The position numbers and the translations under genes were made by a program. Under the pieces are notes generated by a model. It was not told the origin of the DNA, made no database searches, and saw nothing but the letters and a program-made list of their open reading frames with translations. Below are positions 54,884 to 62,704 of a stretch of DNA of 64,000 nucleotides, piece after piece. Each line of letters opens with the position of its first letter. Positions within the stretch are counted from its first letter, which is position 1. The DNA comes from Alphaproteobacteria bacterium GM202ARS2. Lineage in GTDB: Bacteria; Pseudomonadota; Alphaproteobacteria; GM7ARS4. The stretch lies in NCBI GenBank assembly GCA_014323835.1, contig JACONH010000015.1:1-64000 (forward strand), given 5' to 3'.

Positions 54884-57256
54884 ATGGCTGTTTCTGCTTT
54901 TTCTGCTCAAGATATTTATCATCTTCCGTCGGCGAATGTGCCTGTTGTTATAGCGTCTGATTCGTCTGGTCGAGTTCATGTTCGTGTTCGTGGTTTATTG
55001 GGTCGTTTTAAGGTTGCATTTTTGCGTTATTTGGGGCGCACGCCGCGGGAGGCGCAGTCTACGCACACGCAGTTTCGCCAGTTTTTAGAGCACCACTATG
55101 GCGAAGGTTTAACCACTGTTGCTTTGCAGCAGGCACAGGCTGCCTGGCAGGGCAGCCGCCGAGAGCTGACCTCACGGCAAGCCCGTCAGGCTTTAGATTA
55201 CGTTCAGCGTCAGCGTATCAACCACTTGAAGCATAATCGTGCGGTCGCCCATCACTTGATTCACGAGGATTCCACCACCTTTAAGTTGTCGGGCAACTAT
55301 CAGTTTTTCAAGCAAGCCTGTTCTGCTCTCGACCCGCCTGTAGATGTCGGCAAGATGACATCGAAGCAGTTGCGGTATGCGCGTCGCTCGTTGGTGCGGT
55401 ATTTGCAGGCGACGAGTCAGCATGGCAAAATCAGGTTTAACGATGACCAACTCAAAGAATTTGCCACCCAGATGCTTGCTCGTGCCGATGCTCTGGGCGA
55501 AGAGCACTGCCAGCGTATTGTGCAGGCACAAGACGACGCCCACAAAGCCATGACCGACTTATTCGACTCTCGCGAGCGCGGCGACAACAGCACCATCGTC
55601 AAGCAGCTCATGCGTGCCAGTCAAACCATGACGACCCTGCAACAGCTTGAGACGACCGCCGACTACGATAAGCCGCAAGCTTATCTCGACGGCGTTTACG
55701 GTCAAAATGCCCTGAACGAGAGCATGACCGCCCACTTGGAAGACGTAGCGGTTTCTTCTGAGAATGCCTTAAAGTTTCATGCTACGTTATCGTCATTTTC
55801 TCGCCATGATCTTGCTCAGACTCTGGGCGATGCCCTTCAGCGGCAGAGTCAGGCGGGCACGCTTTCTCAGGATGCAACCACGCACCTTAAGCGCGCCCTT
55901 GCCATGACGACACACCTCCAGAAGCAGTGGGGTGTCTATGGGACGAGTCATGGCTCTGCCCCGGGTACATCCGGCACATCCGGTATATCCCGTGCTGACT
56001 TAGAGACGCAAATGCAGGTTTTGGGTGCGTTAACCCCACAGGATCAACGCAAAGCACGGGTAGCGGTGGCACATCAGGCTTTACAACAGGCACAAGCCGC
56101 CCTCAGCACGGGGCAACCCCTACCGAGTGCTTTGGCTATCAGCAAAGTCGGTGCTGGCAAGCACGCCAATCGACAATCCCTCGACTTCATGCAAAAGGCG
56201 TTACAAGCTGCCCTAGATAGCGATGAGAGCGTGCGCGTCCTACGAGAAGGCAATAGAGCGTATGCCAAAATACGGCAACAAGACCCCAGCAGCCTCAATA
56301 GGCAGGAAGCGATGAAGCATAAACTCAGCGTCGACATCCATAAGCAAGAAAGCGACCGACTGCGTACCAAGATACTTAAAGGCAACAGCAGCTATGCCAC
56401 GTTGCATCGAGAGATGACCGAGTTCCATCAGGCGTTACAGCGTCAACCCACGGGGGCTTGGAAAGAAAAAGCCGCGTATCAACAGGGCATGGCGCATTTA
56501 CTCAAGCATTACGCGCCTGAAAACTTAGAGTCGTTGCCCCTCGGCAGTCGCCTCGATTGGGACGATGACGGCACACCATACCTGAATCACGAACAGGTAT
56601 CCTTGCCATCGGACAAGGGTGACGCCTTGACAAAAATGGAGCCTATAGCGGTCAGCAAGCAATGGCGGGTCGGCAAGGAAGGCACAGGGGTCACGGAAGA
56701 ATTTGCCAGCCATATTTTGAATGGACATGTGCTGATGGATGACGGCAATCGAGCAATCAGCATGGAGCAAGCCATGAAAGAACGTTACGGCTATGACAAA
56801 AGGACGCATGTTAGCCAGCTGGATGTGGGGCGGGCTCAACTCAACGCCGCGACTCTCTTCCGTGAGTTTGTCGGCACCAACGAGCAATCCCTTTTCTTGT
56901 CGCACGTTTTGGCACAGACATTCGGCGAAGGCGGTGTGCGCAACCAAAATGTTCAGTTTGACGAAGGTGTTGTAGACTCGTCGTTGACCCACGCGCCTCT
57001 GATTGTCAATTCCCACAGCAAGATGCCATCGATTGTGCTTAAGAAAAACGATGATGGCAGTTTTGTTATCAAGGCACAGAGCACCTTTACCAGCGATGCC
57101 CTGCTTACGTCTGCGGATGCCCAATCCACAGCAACCCCGTTACAAGACGGCTCGGGGTGGTCGTTGTCCTACGACCTTCATGTGACACCGCAAGACTTTA
57201 ACGACAAGACCTTTTCTACGACTCCGCCGCACCGCACTGTTACGTTGAAAGTCTGA
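54884..57256 (+). CDS. Large paralog 3, unknown function
   Basis: The 790-residue product starts MAVSAFSAQDIYHLPSANVP. No Shine-Dalgarno is visible before the ATG. Regions: N-terminal block with VPVVIASDSSGRVHVRVRGLLGRFKVAFL (20-48), FLEHHYGE (68-74), LTSRQARQALDYVQ (95-108), PPVDVGKMTSKQLRYARRSLV (151-171), GDNSTIVKQLMRASQ (233-247), a Gly/Ser/Thr linker (GTSHGSAPGTSGTSGIS, about 350), QSLDFMQKALQAAL, and a C-terminal domain from about 590 (WRVGKEGTGVTEEFASHIL, EQSLFLSHVLAQTFGEGGV, DSSLTHAPL, DGSGWSLSYDLHVTPQDFNDKTFS). It is cytoplasmic by prediction. It ends four bases from the convergent purH. Confidence 0.78.
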   Translation: MAVSAFSAQDIYHLPSANVPVVIASDSSGRVHVRVRGLLGRFKVAFLRYLGRTPREAQSTHTQFRQFLEHHYGEGLTTVALQQAQAAWQGSRRELTSRQARQALDYVQRQRINHLKHNRAVAHHLIHEDSTTFKLSGNYQFFKQACSALDPPVDVGKMTSKQLRYARRSLVRYLQATSQHGKIRFNDDQLKEFATQMLARADALGEEHCQRIVQAQDDAHKAMTDLFDSRERGDNSTIVKQLMRASQTMTTLQQLETTADYDKPQAYLDGVYGQNALNESMTAHLEDVAVSSENALKFHATLSSFSRHDLAQTLGDALQRQSQAGTLSQDATTHLKRALAMTTHLQKQWGVYGTSHGSAPGTSGTSGISRADLETQMQVLGALTPQDQRKARVAVAHQALQQAQAALSTGQPLPSALAISKVGAGKHANRQSLDFMQKALQAALDSDESVRVLREGNRAYAKIRQQDPSSLNRQEAMKHKLSVDIHKQESDRLRTKILKGNSSYATLHREMTEFHQALQRQPTGAWKEKAAYQQGMAHLLKHYAPENLESLPLGSRLDWDDDGTPYLNHEQVSLPSDKGDALTKMEPIAVSKQWRVGKEGTGVTEEFASHILNGHVLMDDGNRAISMEQAMKERYGYDKRTHVSQLDVGRAQLNAATLFREFVGTNEQSLFLSHVLAQTFGEGGVRNQNVQFDEGVVDSSLTHAPLIVNSHSKMPSIVLKKNDDGSFVIKAQSTFTSDALLTSADAQSTATPLQDGSGWSLSYDLHVTPQDFNDKTFSTTPPHRTVTLKV

Positions 57257-57259
57257 GTT

Positions 57260-58885
57260 TCAGTGTTTGAAGTGGCGTGTGCCGCTGAACACCATAGCGA
57301 TAGCGTGTTTGTCGGCAGCCTGAATCACTTCCTTATCTTTCAGAGCCCCGCCGGGCTGAATAATCGCGGTGATGCCGTCTTGTGCCATCTGCTCGATGGT
57401 ATCGGCAAAAGGAAAAAAAGCATCGGACGCAGCAACAACGTTAGGGGCTGTTTTGCGGGCGTGCGCGCTCTTGTGACTGGCGATACGCACCGAGTCAATA
57501 CGGCTGGTTTGCCCGCCCCCTATAGCAAGAGTCGCCCCATCCGCCGCATACACAATAGCATTAGAGGTAACATGCTTGCAGACCTTCGCGGCAAACAGCA
57601 CATCCCGCCATTGCTGTTCTGTCGGGTGCTTTTTGGTCACACAACACAGCGATTCCTTGCTCAAGCGTGTCTGCTGGCGTTCTTGTATCAACAGGTTGCC
57701 CTCAACGGCACGTATATCCCACGCTGGTGCCTGTGTCGCTGTGGGCATACATAACGTCTCGGACGTAAGAAGACGCAGATTCTTTTTGGCTTGCAACAGA
57801 GCAAGGGCTTCCTTCGAGATAGACGGCGCGATGACGACTTCGAGGAACAACTGGGTCAAATGTTCGGCACAGTCGGCATCGATGGGGCGGTTACAAGCAA
57901 CAATGCCACCAAAAGCACTGGTCGGGTCGCAGGCAAGGGCTTTCAGCCACGCTTGGCTCAGAGTCGTATCGCTGGCAACCCCGCAGGGATTGGCATGCTT
58001 GATAATGACGATGGTAGGCTGGGTGAATTCCCGCACCAGACGCAGAGCCGCCGCGCTATCGTGAATGTTGTTCCACGACAACGCCTTGCCCTGATGCACC
58101 GTCGCATCGGAGAGGGCAGCGGTTGTCAGGGCTTTATGCGGCACAACCTGTCGATACAGAGCCGCTTGTTGGTCGGGATTCTCGCCATAACGTAAAGGCT
58201 GGCACAGACGACCGACAAAAAAGATAAAAGGTGGGGGCGGGGGCGACTCATCTGTCTTATCGCTTGGCAATGTGCTAGCGAACCAGTCGTGAATGGTGGC
58301 GTCATAATAGGCGGTGTGGGCAAAGGCGCGCTCGGCAAGGTGCTGACGCAGAGCCAGACTAATCCCTTGTCCCGCCTGTATCGCGTCCATAATGGCTTGA
58401 TAGTGTTCGGGCTGGGTCGCTACGACAGTGTGCTGATAGTTTTTGGCGGCTGCCCGTATCAAACAGGGCCCCCCGATATCGATGCTCTCGATCATAAGAG
58501 GAGGGGGCTGTTTTTGCGTGACTCTGTCGATGAAGGGATAGAGATTCACCACCACCAGATCAATCGGTTCGATGCCTAAGTCTTGTAAGGTTTTTTTGTG
58601 TTTGGGGTCATCGCCTTTCGCCAAGATACCGGCGTGAATGTGGGGATGTAGGGTTTTGACGCGCCCATCTAGGATAGACGGAAAAGAGGTTATTTCTTCC
58701 ACTTCTGTGGCGAGGATAGCGTTTTGTTTCAGGGTGTCGTAGGTGCCGCCGGTGGATAGGATGTGGATGCCGTGGTCGGCTAGGCAGCGAGCAAAAGGGA
58801 CGATACCGCTTTTATCATAGACGGAAATCAAGGCACGCCGTATGGGCAGAGCCCCTTTTGCTTTGTGTGCTTGAGAGGAGGTCAT
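57260..58885 (-). CDS. purH: Bifunctional AICAR formyltransferase/IMP cyclohydrolase
   Basis: PurH performs the last two steps of IMP synthesis. The 541-residue product has the cyclohydrolase domain (RALISVYDKSGIVPFARCL, LSTGGTYDTL, SILDGRVKTLHPHIHAGIL, DLVVVNLYPF, ESIDIGGPCLIRAAAKN) and the transformylase domain (LRYGENPDQQAALY, IIKHANPCGVA, SAFGGIVACNRPID, VTSNAIVYAADGATLAIGGGQTSRIDSVRIA, SDAFFPFADTIEQMAQDGITAIIQPGG). It is complete. Confidence 0.96.
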   Translation of the reverse strand: MTSSQAHKAKGALPIRRALISVYDKSGIVPFARCLADHGIHILSTGGTYDTLKQNAILATEVEEITSFPSILDGRVKTLHPHIHAGILAKGDDPKHKKTLQDLGIEPIDLVVVNLYPFIDRVTQKQPPPLMIESIDIGGPCLIRAAAKNYQHTVVATQPEHYQAIMDAIQAGQGISLALRQHLAERAFAHTAYYDATIHDWFASTLPSDKTDESPPPPPFIFFVGRLCQPLRYGENPDQQAALYRQVVPHKALTTAALSDATVHQGKALSWNNIHDSAAALRLVREFTQPTIVIIKHANPCGVASDTTLSQAWLKALACDPTSAFGGIVACNRPIDADCAEHLTQLFLEVVIAPSISKEALALLQAKKNLRLLTSETLCMPTATQAPAWDIRAVEGNLLIQERQQTRLSKESLCCVTKKHPTEQQWRDVLFAAKVCKHVTSNAIVYAADGATLAIGGGQTSRIDSVRIASHKSAHARKTAPNVVAASDAFFPFADTIEQMAQDGITAIIQPGGALKDKEVIQAADKHAIAMVFSGTRHFKH

Positions 58886-58929
58886 GGGGCGATGGCATGA
58901 AGACTTATGGGGGGCAGGTTATAAGACAA

Positions 58930-59276
58930 GGTATCGACTTTAAGTTGTTTTACTTTAAGTTTCTCTACTTTAAGTCGGTATACTTTAAGGTTCACCCTCA
59001 AAAAAGTATCCGCGCCTTCTTCGCTGGCGTTAAGGCGTTTCATCGGTGGGGCGATTTTCCGGTGATTCCTCAAGGTATGCACTTTGCGTTACCTTACTTT
59101 ACGTTGTTTTACTTTAAGTTTGCATACTTTAAGGTTCACGCTCAAAAAAGTATTTGTTCCTTCCCCGCTGGCGTTAGGGCGTTTTATCAGTAGGGCGATT
59201 TTCTGGTGATTTCTAAAGGTGTTCACTTTACGTTATACTCTACTTTAAGTTTTCCTACTTTAAGGTTCGTTGTGAG
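58930..59276. repeat. Tandem 144-bp repeat with nested 15-bp units
   Basis: Degenerate copies begin at 58930, 59074 and 59218, exactly 144 bases apart; the third is cut short at about 59276. Each opens with four (third copy about three) 15-base units built on TACTTTAAGTTTxxx, followed in the first two by about 84 bases containing CTCAAAAAAGTAT, CGCTGGCGTTA and GGGCGATTTTC. It fills the gap between the purH start and the bamE end. A reading frame runs through the first two copies because 144 is a multiple of three, but I see no support for coding. Confidence 0.88.
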
Positions 59277-59293
59277 GGGCTCAAGGTGTCCCC

Positions 59294-59731
59294 TCAAGGT
59301 GCCCCCGGGGTTGTGCTGGGCAGGGTGGCACGGCTCGATAGCAGTTGCTCCCAGAAGCTCAATTTGCGTCCGGTCGCGGGAGTCTCTCGCAGGGTTGCGG
59401 TTACGTCGTATGCCATTTCCTGCGAGTAAAGATAAATGTTATCGACTTTGTTGTCTTTATCGAAGGCGAGGGCAATGACTTTTTGGTCGACCACATCGGG
59501 CTCGAAGAAAGCGACAGTGTCGGTTTTTCTGTAGACGTAATACCAGCTGGCGTTATCGAAAAGGGGTCGGTGCGATGGACTCCCCAAAATCTTGCGGACT
59601 TGCTCGCGGTCGGTCTTGCCCGGCGTTATCTGAGCCAGCTTGTGCGGGCTAATCAACTGCCCGGCAATATGCACGTGACCGCTACAATGAGCGAGACCCA
59701 CAAGACAAAGAGCAACAACAATAAAACGCAT
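59294..59731 (-). CDS. bamE: Outer membrane assembly lipoprotein BamE (SmpA/OmlA)
   Basis: BamE is a small lipoprotein subunit of the BAM complex, which also contains BamD (encoded at 40.8 kb). ATG 59731 gives 145 residues with a lipoprotein signal (MRFIVVALCLVGLAHCSG) and the SmpA/OmlA fold (LAQITPGKTDREQVRKILGSPSHRPLFDNASWYYVYRK, then FDKDNKVDNIYLYS). Earlier in-frame starts lie outside the signal. The C-terminal tail is a loose Ser/Thr/Pro stretch. Confidence 0.88.
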   Translation of the reverse strand: MRFIVVALCLVGLAHCSGHVHIAGQLISPHKLAQITPGKTDREQVRKILGSPSHRPLFDNASWYYVYRKTDTVAFFEPDVVDQKVIALAFDKDNKVDNIYLYSQEMAYDVTATLRETPATGRKLSFWEQLLSSRATLPSTTPGAP

Positions 59732-59861
59732 GATAAACACACCGAGCAATAAACAGATACCCCCACTATAGCTCAGTTGAACGGAAAAGCAAGAGAAGCT
59801 TTTTATCTCCCGTCTTTTGTCTTTTGTCACAGGCAACAGTCATGGTATCGTTACAAGCTAC

Positions 59862-59946
59862 GTCCTCGTAGCTCAGCTGGATAGAGCGACTGCCGACCCC
59901 TCCCCCATATACGTGTAGGTCACAGGTTCGACTCCTGTCGAGGACG
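59862..59946 (+). pseudogene. tRNA-Arg pseudogene with expanded anticodon arm
   Basis: The acceptor (GTCCTCG/CGAGGAC), D-arm and T-arm match the intact tRNA-Arg(CCT) at 60043, but the 17-base anticodon arm is replaced by 28 bases (ACTGCCGACCCCTCCCCC followed by ATATACGTGT) that cannot form the normal stem. It is flanked by an inverted repeat: GTCACAGGCA at 59826 and TGCCTGTGAC at 59967. Confidence 0.75.
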
Positions 59947-59954
59947 CTCCCGTC

Positions 59955-60018
59955 CGTGACACTTCGTGCCTGTGACACTTCGCGCCCGTGACACTTCGCG
60001 CCCGTGACACTTCCATCC
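59955..60018. repeat. Four tandem 16-bp units after the tRNA pseudogene
   Basis: Units of the type CGTGACACTTCGCGCC run at 59955, 59971, 59987 and 60003 with one to four changes each. A further copy lies at 60226, fused to a tRNA fragment. Part of the unit (CCTGTGAC) is the reverse complement of the tRNA segment GTCACAGG. Confidence 0.88.
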
Positions 60019-60042
60019 CCTTGTGGTATTGTTGTGCGTTAC

Positions 60043-60116
60043 GTCCTCGTAGCTCAGCTGGATAGAGCGACAGCCTCCTAAGTTGTAGGTCACAGGTTCG
60101 ACTCCTGTCGAGGACG
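60043..60116 (+). tRNA. tRNA-Arg (CCT)
   Basis: A complete cloverleaf: acceptor GTCCTCG/CGAGGAC, D-arm GCTC/GAGC, anticodon stem ACAGC/GTTGT with loop CTCCTAA, T-arm ACAGG-TTCGACT-CCTGT, discriminator G. Anticodon CCT reads AGG. CCA is not encoded. Confidence 0.92.
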
Positions 60117-60155
60117 CTCCCGTCCGTGACGCTTACGTCCCCTTATGATATATAT

Positions 60156-60189
60156 GTGTAGGTCACAGGTTCGACTCCTGTCGAGGACG
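60156..60189 (+). pseudogene. 3' fragment of tRNA-Arg (from the pseudogene copy)
   Basis: The stretch GTGTAGGTCACAGG onward to GAGGACG repeats the 3' third of the tRNA-Arg. The preceding ATAT-GTGTAGG matches the pseudogene at 59862, not the intact gene, so it derives from that copy. Confidence 0.8.
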
Positions 60190-60191
60190 CT

Positions 60192-60224
60192 TCCTAAGTT
60201 GTGGGTCACAGGTTCGACTCCTGC
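60192..60224 (+). pseudogene. Second tRNA-Arg fragment fused to a 16-bp unit
   Basis: TCCTAAGTTGTGGGTCACAGG matches the anticodon-to-T-arm part of the intact tRNA-Arg(CCT) with one change, and breaks off within the T-stem into CCCGTGACAC of the 16-bp repeat. Confidence 0.75.
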
Positions 60225-60272
60225 CCGTGACACTTCGTGCCTGTGACGCTTTACGATAAGGTTTCTTTTGCT

Positions 60273-60300
60273 TTGCTTTAAGTGTGTTTATGACTATACT
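60273..60300 (+). promoter_or_regulatory. Promoter for the DM13-domain gene
   Basis: TTGCTT at 60273 and TATACT at 60295 are spaced by 16 bases; the ATG lies 33 bases after the -10 box and is preceded by AGGAG. Confidence 0.55.
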
Positions 60301-60332
60301 GGTGTTTCTTTATTCATCAGGAGTATCGGATT

Positions 60333-60965
60333 ATGGTGATACGTGTTACGGTTGATAAGTGGGTTTTGGTGACGGGGGGATTTTTGTTGGGTAATGGTCT
60401 TGGCTTTTTGCTGGGTATTTTCTTTTTCCCGTTTCTTTTTCCGCCTCCCGAGCAGAGGGCGGACGGCATGATGTCTTCTCCTCATGGTGCTTATGAACAG
60501 CCCGCGGCGATGGAAGAGATGATGATGCCCGACAGCATGCCCGAGATGCAAGGTATGGACGAGATGCCCGAGCAAAGTATGCCCATGCCCGAGCGTCGCT
60601 CATCCCCGCCCGCTCGGGCGCCAGTCAAGGTGGCGGAAGGCACATTTATTCATGTTAATTTTTGGGATCCTGTTCATTGGGGCGAGGGGAATGTCAGCGT
60701 TTACGAAGACAAAGTTGTGATGCACGATGACTTTGAGGTAGGCCCAGGCCCCAAGTATCACGTATACTTATCGAAGGCGGATGAAATCGGTGGTTCGAGC
60801 GATGTAGAGGACAACGAATTCTATGATTTGGGACAGTTACGTGCCTTCAAAGGTGGGCAATCGTATTCTGTGCCTTCGGGGGTGCGTATTGCTGACTATC
60901 AGCATGTGGTTATTTGGTGCGAGGCTTTTGGCGTGCTGATTTCGCCAGCCGCGCTTAAGTTCTAA
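60333..60965 (+). CDS. Membrane-anchored DM13-domain protein with Met-rich linker
   Basis: The 210-residue product has one N-terminal membrane helix (VLVTGGFLLGNGLGFLLGIFFFPFLF), a linker with very many methionines (residues about 46-88, with MEEMMMPDSMPEMQGMDEM), and a C-terminal DM13 domain (GNVSVYEDKVVMHDDFEVGPGPKYHVYLS ... FYDLGQLRAFKGGQSYSVPSGVRIADYQHVVIWCEAFGVLISPA). DM13 is a proposed redox or haem/metal-related domain with a conserved cysteine in IWCEAF. The linker could bind copper or haem. It is convergent with hemD, overlapping by 11 bases. Confidence 0.82.
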   Translation: MVIRVTVDKWVLVTGGFLLGNGLGFLLGIFFFPFLFPPPEQRADGMMSSPHGAYEQPAAMEEMMMPDSMPEMQGMDEMPEQSMPMPERRSSPPARAPVKVAEGTFIHVNFWDPVHWGEGNVSVYEDKVVMHDDFEVGPGPKYHVYLSKADEIGGSSDVEDNEFYDLGQLRAFKGGQSYSVPSGVRIADYQHVVIWCEAFGVLISPAALKF

Positions 60966-61698
60966 GCTGTTGCAATTTATTCAGCATGGCTTGTTGCGTG
61001 GGTAATCGGGCGGTGTGAACGGATTTGAAGGGCAGCCGCCTTAGTGTTGTTGCGGTTGCTTTGTTTAAGGCAAGGGCGGTTGTGGTGTTAAGCTGTGGGG
61101 ATTCTCCTGTTGCCTTAAGTGTTGCCATAATTGACAGGAAAATTGCGGCGGTGCGTTGCGAGAAAAACAAGGCATAGGTTATTGCCCCTTTTTGTAGCAG
61201 GCGTTTTGCGTCTTCAGGCAGAGTCTTTGCGGCTTTGGCGTGATAGAGGGCGTCTTGCTGGATGTCATAGCCGTCGGTGCGTAACTGGCTAATGACGCTG
61301 TCGGCAACAACGCTACCACAGCTGTGATAGAGGTAGCCGGCAGCAGGGCGAAAATACCTATGAGCAAGGGCAAGCATGGTTATCTTTCGGCCATCGCCGA
61401 CAAGAACGGGCTCGAATCCCCGCACCCGTGCCGCATCGCCACTGGCAGGCCCCATGCACAAGGACGGTGGTGCGGGGGCTGGGGGAGTATGATGACGGGA
61501 AAGGGCGTAAACGCCATGGACGCTGGTAAACAGATAGGCTTGTGGCTCGCCCTGTCTTAAGAAGGGCCACGACGGTAGCATGTCATAATATAAAATCCTC
61601 AGCAACGGCGCAGAGACAACCGACAAGCCTAAAGATTCAACAAGAGGCTTGAGCGTATCGTTGTGGGCTTGCGGACGAGTCAACAGAACGTGGGTCAT
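60955..61698 (-). CDS. hemD: Uroporphyrinogen-III synthase
   Basis: HemD closes hydroxymethylbilane to uroporphyrinogen III. ATG 61698 gives 247 residues starting MTHVLLTRPQAHNDTLKPLVESLGL, with YLFTSVHGVYAL, GPASGDAARVRGFE, HSCGSVVADSVISQLRTDGYDI, and ALFFSQRTAAIFLSIM. The family is weakly conserved; the LTRP start, the two-domain layout and direct overlap with hemC support the call. Confidence 0.88.
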   Translation of the reverse strand: MTHVLLTRPQAHNDTLKPLVESLGLSVVSAPLLRILYYDMLPSWPFLRQGEPQAYLFTSVHGVYALSRHHTPPAPAPPSLCMGPASGDAARVRGFEPVLVGDGRKITMLALAHRYFRPAAGYLYHSCGSVVADSVISQLRTDGYDIQQDALYHAKAAKTLPEDAKRLLQKGAITYALFFSQRTAAIFLSIMATLKATGESPQLNTTTALALNKATATTLRRLPFKSVHTARLPTQQAMLNKLQQLRT

Positions 61699-62681
61699 GA
61701 TTTTACGGGGCGAGGGGGGGCAGGAGGGCGAGGGGGGGTTGGGGGGGTTAGGTATTTTTGGCAGAAGTCGCGCCCGGCTTGTTCTCGCAGGTTTGTGCCG
61801 ATGTGGCATCCGAGTTCTTCCGCTTGTTCTTTATCAGCAGCCCCTGTCATTGTCCACGAGCGTTTGCCGTCTGGGTCGGCAAGGGTGGCTTGCAGAGTCA
61901 GGGTTGTTGCGTCTATGGTGGCATAGGCAGCGACGGGGGCATGGCAATCGGCACCCAGAGCGCGCACAGTGGCACGCTCAGCCAACGCGCACAGGCGACT
62001 GTTGGGGTCATTAAGGGGCATGAGGGTATCTAGGCAGCGGGTATCATCTTGGCGACAGACCACCGCGAGGGTGCCTTGGCCCGGGGCGGGTAACATAACC
62101 TCAGGGGGCAGAAGAAGCGTGATGGCGTGTTCTTGCCCGATACGCTGTAAGCCGGCGGCAGCTAAAATCAATCCGTCAATGGTGGGGGTGCTGTGTAGTT
62201 TGTCGAGGCGGGTATCGATATCGCCACGCATCGGCACCAGTCGAATAGAGGGGGCAGTCATACGGATAAAGGCACAACGGCGCAGAGACGACGTGGCAAG
62301 GGTTGTGTCGGGGGGTAGTTCTTTTAAGTTTTTGATTTTGATTTTATCGCGGGCGCGGGTAGCCATGACGAGGGCATCGCGTGCTTCGGTGCGGGGCAGG
62401 AAACAGGCGATAACAAGACCATCGGCGAGTTGGGCGGGAAGGTCTTTGAGGGAATGAACGGCACAATCGATACGGCGGGCGAGAAGCGCGCGATCGAGGG
62501 CACGGGTGAAGATATCTTTACGGCTTAACGTGGCACGTGAGGTTGGGGGTGGGGTTGGGCTTGTGATGGTGGTGATGTGGGAGGTTGCTTTGAGCTGGGG
62601 ATGGTGGTGCCATAGGGCTTTCGCAAAGAGGGCAGTTTGTGCTTGAGCAAGACGAGAAGAACGGCTAGCAATACGTAACAT
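61695..62681 (-). CDS. hemC: Hydroxymethylbilane synthase (porphobilinogen deaminase)
   Basis: HemC joins four porphobilinogens and feeds HemD. The 328-residue product has LRIASRSSRLAQAQ, FTRALDRALLARRIDCAVHSLKDLPAQL with the catalytic Asp, TSSLRRCAFIR, VPMRGDIDTRLDKL, LPAPGQGTLAV and the dipyrromethane-binding cysteine in ALGADCHAPVAAYA. A Pro-rich tail (PTPPRPPAPPRP) comes from C-rich sequence on this strand. It overlaps hemD by four bases and is divergent from tsaD with 23 bases between starts. Confidence 0.95.
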   Translation of the reverse strand: MLRIASRSSRLAQAQTALFAKALWHHHPQLKATSHITTITSPTPPPTSRATLSRKDIFTRALDRALLARRIDCAVHSLKDLPAQLADGLVIACFLPRTEARDALVMATRARDKIKIKNLKELPPDTTLATSSLRRCAFIRMTAPSIRLVPMRGDIDTRLDKLHSTPTIDGLILAAAGLQRIGQEHAITLLLPPEVMLPAPGQGTLAVVCRQDDTRCLDTLMPLNDPNSRLCALAERATVRALGADCHAPVAAYATIDATTLTLQATLADPDGKRSWTMTGAADKEQAEELGCHIGTNLREQAGRDFCQKYLTPPTPPRPPAPPRPVKS

Positions 62682-62704
62682 AATCTAGAACGTAAGGTGT
62701 TGGT

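Noticed and set aside
58897-59193. Open frame through the 144-bp repeat (YFK-rich repeat protein)
   Set aside because: The frame stays open because the period is a multiple of three; changes between copies alter residues freely, there is no ribosome site, and a stop falls in the second copy.
59862-59946. Functional tRNA with an intron in the anticodon loop
   Set aside because: The inserted sequence does not leave a pairable anticodon stem or a recognisable anticodon at either junction.
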